Shown piece after piece: positions 25,801 through 34,941 of a DNA stretch of 64,000 nt. Source of the DNA: Citrus sinensis (taxonomy: Eukaryota > Streptophyta > Magnoliopsida > Sapindales > Rutaceae); contig NC_068561.1 of assembly GCF_022201045.2 (NCBI RefSeq), forward strand, positions 22,202,501 to 22,266,500. Reading direction: 5' to 3'. The notes beneath the pieces are model-generated. The model saw only the letters and a list, made by a program, of their open reading frames with translations. It was not told the DNA's origin and made no database searches. The position numbers were made by a program, and so were the translations under genes. Position 1 is the stretch's first letter, and the number at the start of each line of letters is the position of its first letter.

Positions 25801-27141
25801 AGGAATCATAAAAGATCTAGTCAAGTCCTGAAAAGGGCATCCATATAATCCGTTCCAAATTTACCAAATGTGTGCTGGGTTAAAAAATTTCGTGCCTTTT
25901 CAAAAACAACCTTCCCTAACTTGTACACTAAAAATTTAGCAGTCACCATCAGCGAATCTACCATTCCCAGTCAAAACATAAACAGATTTTTACAAATCAG
26001 AGTTTTTCAGAAAATAGAAAATCAAAAATAAGAATATGGAGATAACACGACAGGAAATATTCAGAAGACAAGCATAATCCATAGTTCTGTTAGTGGTTCT
26101 ATGCTATTGGATTAAGCCTTCAAATAATTACAAGTTCAATTACAGCGCACTCATATTCTTCTTTTCATCAGTTCCTTACTTTTCTCCACAATCAGAACTC
26201 AGAAGAAGAAGAAGATATTGTCTCAGTTTTGAAACACAATGATCAACAAAGGAATGAATGAATGAATGACTTTAACTTTCTGCTTCTTTTATTTCATTTC
26301 AGTTCATTTACGCCATTGATAGTTTTTGCTTTTGCTTCAATCAACAGCAATGAAGACATTCTTGCAAAGATTAATACAACATTATCCGATCAAACCTGTG
26401 TTAAAAAGCAAGATCACATTTATGCATACGTTCACTACAGTCACTTGTAACATTAAACTGGATATCAACATTGCTGCATCAGATAGACAGTTGAACAATG
26501 ATGCATCATAAAGTTTAGTTTGGAACAGGACACAGAAACAGTGTTGTAAGTGGTGAAATGTGATTGTTGCACTGGTTTCCTTAATAAGATAGCTATTACC
26601 AACTTAATAAACAAGAAATAAACAGCATAAGCAAATTTTTCTCTGCGTTTTTTGAAAATTACAGAACTTCTTTCTTTTTTTTTTCTTTTTTTTTTTTCCC
26701 TCCTTCTTACCAGACTCCACAGGCCAAACTAAATCAATCCCCTCCAGGACAGACTGTTTCAGAATTTGGAACTTGTAAATTATCTGTCTTTCCTAGCTAT
26801 AGCTCTAAACAATCAACAAATTTCTTGAACCGCTTCACAATTTACAATTATTTGTTATTACTATCGATCAACTGCAATCACAGCTAATTAAATTGCAACA
26901 TCAAATGAGTTCAACCCGTAGGAAACAATGCTAGACCATAAGTATTCCGTAAAATTGCCCCAGAAAATCTGCAATCTGATATTTGATCACTGAAAAGTAG
27001 CACACTACATCATCTATCTTTTGTACCATATGCTGTATACGTCTTTTTTAACTTACTGTGGGATACTTCAAGCAAAAAGAATACAAGATAAAGGGGTACC
27101 TTCGTCTCTGTTGTTTCAGTGATGTACTTGAGTGGGATCTA
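22862..27141. other. Intergenic between the two DHHC genes
   Basis: 4.3 kb without a supported gene, AT-rich with many homopolymer runs. It includes the palindromic tandem repeat at 24197-24390 (listed separately). An open frame at 26262-26450 begins with a hydrophobic, signal-like stretch but has no family resemblance and no coding context, so it is not called. Positions just below 27142 should be the 3' UTR of PAT copy 2. Confidence 0.6.
24197..24390. repeat. Tandem repeat of ~71-75 bp made of AACGG palindromes
   Basis: Near-palindromes AAACGGTTAACCGTTT (24199-24214), AAACGGTTAACCATTT (24274-24289) and AAACGGTTAGCCGTTT (24345-24360) recur with spacings of 75 and 71 bp. Each is followed after a short CTCAATA-like spacer by a second imperfect palindrome (AACGGTGAGCCGTTTT type). 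This gives about six CNGTT/AACNG-rich inverted units in 190 bp. AACGG/CCGTT cores resemble MYB-binding words (established for the family in general). Function here is unknown; it may be a retroelement-derived satellite. Confidence 0.8.
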
Positions 27142-29948
27142 CTAAGTCCTCTCATTGGAGCACCGCGGTGAATATTTGGGTACTTGTTCAGAAGGTAAGA
27201 AATATGGATCAAATGCATCAGCACCATTCCCCTCCTTCTTTTTCAAATTATCATCAATACCACTATAATCCAAATTCTGCAAAATACTTGGAAGTCGGAC
27301 ATCATTTTCTTTGCCATATTTCCCCATTTCTATATCGAATTTGTCCTTTGAACCTATGAACCCTTCATTAAATTCTGCTGCAGCTGATCCCGCTACTGAA
27401 TCATCATCTTCTGTCACCCATGTTCGGAAATTGATCATTGAAGGGGGGATCTTGGAGAAGAAGAGTTCTTTAATGTTCTTTAATATCCCCCTATTGAAAG
27501 GGTTTTCTTTCTTATCATAACGGTAACGGAAATTTTCATAAGTTGTCTGCAGAAAATTATGAACCAGAAAGGAAGAAATGCAATCAAGACTAGCACACCA
27601 CAGAAATACTTGATATGATAACATTCCTGGAAAAAAGAATATGAACTATATAATGTTGGTATATGCAACATCAAATAAGCCCGAGTTTTCATTCCTGCAC
27701 ACAAACACACATAGGGGGGCCAACACAAGACCATAAACTTTTTTCATTCAGAGCAACAACAATCGCGTCAATCTGACAAATCAGGCATATCATGGGTAGT
27801 TAGTATCACTTATTCTTATTTTCTGGGCAAAGTTCCGTATGCATGACAATAAAAATAAGCACCAAAATGGAAGAGAGTATCTAAGTTTATTGTCTCATGG
27901 CTTTAGATAATCTACCTTTATGATATAAACTATACAAACCATGTACACAAACTGCACTTAATATAGTTCGTCTGTTTATTTATTGAAAGCAAACCACAGG
28001 AAAATATTCTATTTTCGGGTTATTGATTTTAAACTACATAGGAGCATTTTGAAGAGTAATCTCACCTGATTAGTGCATATTAGATAAAAGTGGAAAACAG
28101 TGAGTCCACCAACAAACCAGACTGCTACAAAGCAATATACTATGAGAGCAACAGATAGTAGGTCATCTCTCATGATGCTCAATAGATCACCCTCCTGGCG
28201 GATGATGTTAATCCAAGAGAATACAAAGACGTAAAGGCACAAGAAGGTTGAAGTTGATATAAAGAATATGAAAGACACATAATTGCGCTGCCAAGAAAAG
28301 AATAGCAGTTAGCATCTTACCACATAATTTTTTTTTTTTTTCCCACAAAGTGTAACAAAAAACAAAAGCAAGTTAATCAAAGTATGGTGTGTTATGAGCA
28401 AAGCTTAAGCCGTCAACTTATAATTCTAGATATTGACACATCTCTGTTCAACCAGAACTTGATCTCTTCTAATTGAATTAGCTGATGACATTTAGCTTTC
28501 TACAACCATATGTTCAGCATGCTTATCTTTGCTCATACCTCTATTCTGTTCTTTTTTATTCTTCTCCTTGTGCTTTCCGAAACCTTACTCGGCACTTATA
28601 GATAAAGATTTTCCTTATAAAAGCTCAAACAAACTATTTGCAAGTGTTTGAGACATCAAGGCAGTAAGCAAAATGAAATTGAAACAGATCATTTCTGAGG
28701 ACCCAAAACAAACTTCCTTTAACAAAGATTAAGAAAAACCAAAGAGGAGGTGTAATCATTCTCCAGGGACTAATTTAACTTTCATGGCACTTCTGGATGG
28801 TCATTTAATAAGCTCGAAAGCAATTTATTTAATACTTACTAATCCAATACATTGTCCCACCCATGGACAGTGGTGATCGAATTTCTGGATGCAGTTGTTG
28901 CAGATTGAGCAATGAGAAGCTCGTGGAGGGCGATATAGCAAACAAGTATCACAAAACTTCACTCTAACTGAGTGTCCATTAACTATTAAGTCTTTCGTAC
29001 GAGGCAATTTCACGTCCTTATTGCTGATCCACTCTATCGATGGGGTATTCAAGTCAACTGATTCATCTAATTCAGGTGGCTGAGCATTCCTTGGGATAAT
29101 TCCTGGATCTCTACCTGATGTCATGAAGAGAAAAGTGAAGTCCTGCATAAATTTACGTGTTAAGAGTATGTCGAAGCATGCAGACTCCTCTAAAACCAAG
29201 AAAGTTTACAAATTCATCTAACATAAACATACCAAAACTGTAAGGAGCAATCCCCCAATCAATACTGGGTAGTTGAAGAAAGGGTTTTCTTGTTTGATCA
29301 TTAGCAGCATCTTTATGCAGAATGCTATTGCAGGAGCTCCAATCAATATTGAAGTTAGAAACAGAGATGCAGCATCGGGACCAAAGACTATTCTTCCACC
29401 ACATATGAATTTCTGATATTACAAACAAAAGCTTAGTTCCATCGATTCCAGCATTTGTCATGACATCAAAAATTGAGTACAATATCATAGTCTATTGTCC
29501 ACACAAAAACCAAACAACTGACTCAACTAAAAGTAACAAAATTCCATGAGAAATATATTCAATCCCTAGTTGTCAAAAGCGCTTTGAGAACTCATCAAAT
29601 AATCATTGCATGCAACAATATCAAAGAAAATAAAAGCACCATTAAAATAGAACAAGTTGAGGTTTCCATATATATATAATTGGAATTAAAACGAACCCAA
29701 TTGCATAAAAGAATCATTTATGACAAAAATAACAAACAACATTTCAGAAATGGCGAGTTGACGTTCAAATATCTTGAAAGCTAGCCCTTGAATCAAAAGA
29801 GAGAAGTACAAAAACAGAAGGTGAGAAAATAATTAATTACATTGTTACCCTTCCAAAGCTGATAGAGCCTCTTGGTTTTGGCCTGGTTAGGAGATGTGAA
29901 AATGTCCTCAGAGAACGAATTGTGAACCTTGTTTTTGTTTTTGGTCAT
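27142..29948 (-). CDS. DHHC-type protein S-acyltransferase (PAT), copy 2
   Basis: Tandem paralogue of the gene at 17365-22560, with the same role. Five exons on the minus strand: 29948-29841, 29412-29233, 29142-28840, 28287-28066, 27546-27142. All are GT-AG at codon boundaries and match the intron positions of copy 1; exon 4 is 222 bp in both. The protein is 405 aa. The Cys-rich domain ([21 protein letters not shown]) leads to DHHC at residues 185-188; [11 protein letters not shown] follows exon 4. Differences from copy 1 are a longer N-terminus (36 versus 22 residues before intron 1) and a C-terminal tail about 64 residues shorter. The tail ends in an odd basic stretch at TAG 27142-27144, while the +1 frame stays open for over 40 codons past this point, so the 3' end may be frameshifted or mis-spliced in my model. 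Confidence 0.92.
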
Positions 29949-31137
29949 TTTTTTTTCTTTTTACAAATTCTCTCTTTTCATTTACTAAAAAATTCAAAAT
30001 CAAACACTGCCATAATTATTCCTAGGACAGAAATATCTGAAAAACATGAAGACAGAAACAGAAGATTATGAATTAAAGCGAATGAAATTAGATCAAACGC
30101 TTTAATTTCCTCAAAAGTTTTCTTTTATTCAGTTTTTGCCTTGTTTTACATTTCTCTCCCTCTATTTTTAATCAAAGAAAAAGAAAATAAGAAAATTAAT
30201 AAAATAAAAATACAGTATTTCTTACCAGCTCGAACCACTAACAAACATTGCTGTCGGGCCCTCTAACGAATTTTGCTCATTCGACCGTGATTTTCGCGGG
30301 CAAAACCAAACTAAACAAAAAAGTTATGTACTAAACTAAACCAAAAAGTTGCGTTCTTTTAAAGAAATTATAAAACGACATGAAAAAACAAACTAAAACG
30401 ACATTTCACATAAAACCCACTGACGCATTTTCTTTATCTGCCTTTTTTTTTTTTTCAAATAGAATTTTCTTTGTCTACTTGAAGTAACTAAACACAGCCC
30501 ATCCACCCATCATATAACGGAGTTCTTTGTCTTTGACTTTTTGTTTATTGTTCATTTTTATGCCGTGGCAATCAAATTTAGAATCACCGTTATCAACGGT
30601 CATTTTAGAATTTAAAAGAAAATTTCGAACCGTTAGGGCGACAGAGAGAAATATGATTTGGCGCCAAAATTTGAGTTCAGTCAACGGCTTTTCGATTTTC
30701 ATTGATTTAGCGCAATCAAGAAAGACAACACAGGTATTACCGTCAAGAACCCAGAAGCAGATTAACCCGATTCATTACAAATTTTAAGGGGGGAAATTTT
30801 TTGTAATTGACCATTAGGTCTAGCTTTATAACAAAGTTTTGGCCCCAAACTCATGATTGATTTAGGAAGGTCTCTTGAAACCATTAGGTCAAACCATTTA
30901 TCTCTTTACAGATTCTATAATATCCAATAATTCTTGTGGCAAAATATTTAAAGAAAAAAAAGTAAATAATCATTTGCTTGATGTTTAATTCTAAGAGCAT
31001 AAAATATATATTTATTGTGAAAAAACATTTAAAATAATAAAAATTAGGAAAAATATCTTATTTAATTTTTTAATTCACTTCGAAATTTGTAATTCTTATT
31101 TTTAATATTTAATAACCAATTGTTAATAAATAAAAGC
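29949..31137. other. Intergenic upstream of PAT copy 2 and NAC copy 1
   Basis: Divergent spacer. AT-rich, with no recognised genes or RNAs. It ends where the duplicated NAC block begins. Confidence 0.6.
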
Positions 31138-31311
31138 AATCAAAATTAGCTAGGTTAGGGTTCCCGTTTCTAACTTGGGCGCCAAGATACTGAGGCCTAG
31201 GCCCTAGGTTTCCTAATAAGTAAAAGGAAACGATTTAGGAAACTAAGTGACTCATCCTTTAGTCAGTAGTCACAAGGAAACTAAAGAGGAGCGGGCTGTG
31301 GAGTCCTCTTC

Positions 31312-31319
31312 TATAAATA
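31312..31319 (+). promoter_or_regulatory. TATA box of NAC copy 1
   Basis: TATAAATA, 59 bp before the ATG at 31378. The same word is at 39548-39555 before NAC copy 2, so both copies keep a core promoter. Confidence 0.7.
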
Positions 31320-31377
31320 CTTCCTAATCTGCTACTAATAATCTCCTCTCGTTCTCATTGATTTTCCTTTCTTGACA

Positions 31378-32784
31378 ATGGAAAGAACAAGACCACCCCT
31401 TCCATTGGGCTGCAAATTCCAGCCCTCCGATGAACTACTTGTTCAATTCTACCTTTTCAACAAGATTTCTGGAACCCCAGCCCCCTTTCTTGATGATTTC
31501 GTAAGAACTGAATATCTCTACGGTTCCAAGGAACCTTGGCAGATTTGGAGGCAATTCGGAGGACCCGATTTAGAAGACGGTGAAGATCTTTATTTTTTCA
31601 CTCCCTTGAAGAAGAGGAGTGTTAATGGTTTGAGGATTGATCGCAGAGTCGGTACCGGTACGTGGCAAGGAGAAGATGCGGGCAAGGCGGTTGTGTCCCG
31701 CAAGTCTAAAAAGAAAATTGGTTCCAAGAAAAGGTTTCGATATGAGAAGGACAAGTCTCCACACAATGGTTGCTGGATTATGCATGAATACTCTCTGAAT
31801 CCTTCACTGTTGCCGCAAAACCTTCGATCCAGTGACCTTGTTCTTTGTCGAATTAGAAAGAATGGCGAACCAGCGGCAGGCGGGCAGAAAAATTCAAGGA
31901 AAAGGAGAAAGCTTGATGAACCAGTTGTTGAAGAAGACATTGATCAGCCTGCGGAACCCGTTTTCGTCGAGGAACACCAGTACTTCTATCGGCAAGAAAT
32001 TCAGCCGCAGCCCTCTACTGAACTAGCTCCTCATAACCACCCTCAGCCTTTTCAGAATCATCAGTTGATGCAACAAAGTCCTGCATGCTTCTTCGGGGCC
32101 CAAGAGGAAAATTATCAGCAGTCTATGACTCAAGAAGATCCTTATGAGCCTGAACTTTCTGACAGTCACCAGAATATGCAAGACACTCCGGTGACTGAGC
32201 AGAATCCACACGAGCAGCTTCAGCTTTCTGCCGAGACTCACCAGCTTTTTACTTCATTTGACCTCCAAGAATACCAACAAATGCCTGTAACTGACCAGAT
32301 TCCTCATCATCAGCTTCAGCTATCTTTTGAGGGCTATCGGTCAAGGGTTCACACTCCATACATCTTGGAGGAAAATCAAGATGTGGTTGCTAGTACTCAA
32401 CAGATTACTTATGAGCAGCATGAGTGTACTGTGGAGAATCACCAATATATGGTTCATCAGTCATCCGACATCGAAGAGAATCAACAACTGCCAGCTTCGG
32501 AGCAGAGGCTTTATGAACAACTTGAGCAATCAGTCGAAAAGCACCAGTCTATGCTTCCTAATCCACCCAACTTCCAAGACAATCAACAACTGTCTGGAAC
32601 TGAACGAAGTCTTTATGATCAGCTTGACAAAACTATTGAAAATCACCAGCAAATGCTTCAGACTCCATCAAACATCGAAGGCTGTCAAGACCTGCTGGCA
32701 TTTGATGATACTCTCCTGTGGCTGCTTGACTCTTCTGATGAGAACCTCAGTTTTGATATTAATGACATTTTGAACGAAGAGTGA
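31378..32784 (+). CDS. NAC-domain transcription factor, atypical, copy 1
   Basis: Intronless, 468 aa. Residues about 7-160 form a diverged NAC DNA-binding domain. LPLGCKFQPSDELLVQFYL stands for the usual LPPGFRFHPTDEELV motif; then come EPWQIW, DLYFFTPLKKR, GTGTWQGEDAG and NGCWIMHEYSL. KNSRKRRK (about residues 170-180) is a likely nuclear signal. The remaining ~270 residues are Gln/His-rich and consist of degenerate repeats of about 34 residues, each starting with His-Gln (from about 32059). The protein ends in an acidic hydrophobic tail (DTLLWLLDSSDENLSFDINDILNEE) typical of an activation domain. ATG 31378 is the first in-frame ATG, 59 bp after a TATA box. Most NAC genes have introns inside the domain, so an intronless one suggests retroposition or an expanded atypical subfamily. 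It differs from copy 2 at about 10 residues. Confidence 0.9.
   Translation: MERTRPPLPLGCKFQPSDELLVQFYLFNKISGTPAPFLDDFVRTEYLYGSKEPWQIWRQFGGPDLEDGEDLYFFTPLKKRSVNGLRIDRRVGTGTWQGEDAGKAVVSRKSKKKIGSKKRFRYEKDKSPHNGCWIMHEYSLNPSLLPQNLRSSDLVLCRIRKNGEPAAGGQKNSRKRRKLDEPVVEEDIDQPAEPVFVEEHQYFYRQEIQPQPSTELAPHNHPQPFQNHQLMQQSPACFFGAQEENYQQSMTQEDPYEPELSDSHQNMQDTPVTEQNPHEQLQLSAETHQLFTSFDLQEYQQMPVTDQIPHHQLQLSFEGYRSRVHTPYILEENQDVVASTQQITYEQHECTVENHQYMVHQSSDIEENQQLPASEQRLYEQLEQSVEKHQSMLPNPPNFQDNQQLSGTERSLYDQLDKTIENHQQMLQTPSNIEGCQDLLAFDDTLLWLLDSSDENLSFDINDILNEE
32059..32643 (+). repeat. Degenerate ~34-residue HQ-anchored repeats encoded in NAC copy 1
   Basis: Units starting with a His-Gln (or diverged) pair are at 32059 (36 aa), 32167 (24), 32239 (32), 32335 (35), 32440 (34) and 32542 (34), with a partial unit at 32644. 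The best pair is 32440 and 32542: HQYM...IEENQQL...E.RLYEQLEQSVEK against HQSM...FQDNQQL...E.SLYDQLDKTIEN. The same array is in copy 2 (40295 onwards). It probably arose by internal tandem duplication. Confidence 0.75.
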
Positions 32785-33390
32785 ATGGAATAATGTTTAT
32801 CTTGTTATGTATAAAAAAACACGGTCACTTTGTATTTGGCAAAAGTTAGTATTAATTAATGGAATCCTTGGCCATTGTGCAAAAGTTCTTCCCACTACGT
32901 TAATGAGTACCTGTGGCATGATTCTTTACCCATGCAAATTATGGTATGATTTTCTCTTTTTTAATCACTGAATCAAATTTCTTTTAGCGGACAAGGTAAT
33001 TTTATTAGTCAATGGTCTTTCAAGTAGTTTCTAACACTTTCTAATTGAATGTCCAAAAGCATATCGGATACTAATCACTTTTCCTTTAATACTTTGCGCA
33101 CGATTAGCATAAACAATGTATACATAACTATCAAATCGGACACCATCTCAAATCCAAAAAACATTGCACTTTACAGTAAAATATTAAAATGAGTTCTTAA
33201 AGGTGCTTTTGTGGGTATTCTTTTGTACAAGACAAAATGGGAAGACGTTTTTCTGATGCATTTGAATAGGCAATTAATTTGTGTACATCCATTTGAAGCT
33301 TTTATTTCAAATGAAAATAATTAGGGACCGAGAGAATCTCTATTTGCAACCAAAATCTTGAGTTCAAGTTCAAGGGATTGAGTTCTCAAT

Positions 33391-34080
33391 AGAGATGGCA
33401 AAATCCTCCATGGGTTTGGGGCCCCATGGAGCCCCACCCCAAATGGGAAAGATTTTTAATAATTTTTGGGAAATTGAGTGGGGGGTGGGGAAAAAATAAT
33501 TCCCAAATTGTTAATGGGGTGGGGTTTGGTATTGCACTCCCCACCCCACCCCCACCCCAATCCCCATTATATATAAATATATTTTTAATTCTTATTTAGT
33601 AATTTTTATTTTATCAACTATAATGTCAATTAATAATTTTTTTAAATTTTTATGCAATATAAATAAGATTTGAATAAAAGAAAACCCTACAATATTTTTC
33701 AATTCTAAAACATTATAATGTTTTTTTTTCTCTTTTAAGGTGTTGCTCTCTTTAAATATTTTTCACTTTTAATATCATTTTAAGATATTGTTTCAAACTT
33801 TTAGAGATTTTTTTAAAAATTAAATACTTCATAATATGGTAATGATTTTATTTTAAGTTTCTAATTTTTAATTTACTGAAATCATATATTTATATTTACT
33901 ATAAAATAGGTAAATGAGGAATGGGGTGGGGATGGGGAAATCATTCCCCATGTGGGGATTCTCCATCCCCAACCCACTAAATTTATTGGGGAATAAGGTG
34001 GGAAATAGAGGCAAAAAATTTTAATAGAGTGGGGAATGGGGTGAGCCTCCCCACCCTCACCCCACCCCATTGCCATCCCT
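33391..34080. mobile_element. G-rich inverted-repeat element (MITE/hAT-like)
   Basis: The ends are AGAGATGGCAA (33391) and TTGCCATCCCT (to 34080), an imperfect 11-bp terminal inverted repeat. Next to each end are G-rich/C-rich tracts (GGGGTGGGG, CCCCACCCC) that also pair, around an AT-rich centre, over 690 bp in total. Copy 2 of the NAC block lacks it, which supports insertion into copy 1. No exact target-site duplication is visible (TTCTCAAT left, ATTTCTGA right), so the class is uncertain. There is no transposase frame. Confidence 0.6.
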
Positions 34081-34270
34081 ATTTCTGAAGGTAACTAACT
34101 AATTAATGCTATGGACTGAAGTGATGAATTCAAAACTTATGCATATGAAACGGCAGTGTTGTGTGTTAATGATTTCAGTTAAATGGTCACGAGCTGTACA
34201 CGTGATTTTCTTAAGCCTATTCGAAACGACACAGCTCAGAGTCGTTTGTCCAAAGCCTAAGTGACGCACG

Positions 34271-34561
34271 TGTTGAAGCATGTGAGGAGGGAATCAAATC
34301 TGTTACAAAGCCGTTACCACGTGTCTAAATCCTGTACATTATGGGTTTGCTACGAGCTGTTATATAAGCTGATTGTTGAGGCAGCTTCACGGGATTGATG
34401 AGAGCATTCTAGAGAGATCGAAGTGAGAGAGAAAGTGTCATCTTGTTCCTTGTAATCTTCTCTGTAATTGCCCAGTAATTTCTTCTTGAATAATCAATAA
34501 AACTCATTCTGTTGGCTTCTCCAGTTGATGTAGATTGTGCATTCTTGCACAATTGAACCAG
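34271..34561 (+). mobile_element. Possible solo LTR or promoter-plus-leader
   Basis: Begins TGTTGAAG, has G-box words (GTTACCACGTGTC near 34314), a TATA-like TTATATAAGC at about 34359, and an AATAAA signal near 34495. The order is that of a Copia-type LTR. No primer-binding site, internal coding region or target-site duplication is seen. The segment ends in CAG followed by GTAAAT (34562), a good splice donor, so it could equally be the promoter and leader exon of the MED15-like locus downstream. Confidence 0.3.
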
Positions 34562-34941
34562 GTAAATTTGTCTTCTTTGATTCCTTGTTTCACTTCTTTA
34601 CTCACTAAATTGTGTGTTTCTGATCTCCATTAATTTTCTTATTAAGGTACTATTAATCATTGAATCACAAAGATTGATTAGTTGGTTCATAAGCATCTTG
34701 AATTGATCTTTATTGCGATCTTGGGCAGTGCTTTGATAGCTTGAGTGTTTGAAGCTGTAAAATCACTACATATACGTATTATTATTACAGCAAGATTGGA
34801 AGAGCAGGTAAAAATCTTCTTGTCCACTTCACTCTCCTCTCTAAGAGCAACGCTTTCATTATTAAATTGAATGAGAAGTGTCAAACGGTATAGGAACTGT
34901 GGAGACCAATTAGGTGACCTGGCAATTGGTTTCTTGACTTG

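Larger units (their letters stand above)
31138..33378 (+). repeat. Duplicated block, copy 1 (NAC promoter, gene, 3' flank)
   Basis: This segment matches 39387-41650 almost base for base, with a few small indels: extra bases in the promoter near 31230-31275, and 15 bp near 33140 absent from copy 2. The match begins about 240 bp before the start codon and continues about 590 bp past the stop, where copy 1 is interrupted by the inverted-repeat element at 33391. A further ~55 bp match resumes at about 34800-34856 (copy 1) and 41688-41740 (copy 2). Confidence 0.9.

Noticed and set aside
26262-26511. Two overlapping short frames, one starting with a hydrophobic signal-like stretch
   Set aside because: No family resemblance, no cysteine pattern or coding context; the hydrophobic start comes from T-rich DNA.
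31570-32241. Long minus-strand open frames over NAC copy 1 (and the same at 39806-40477)
   Set aside because: They are shadows of the NAC coding strand; composition and position follow the real gene and no independent family is seen.
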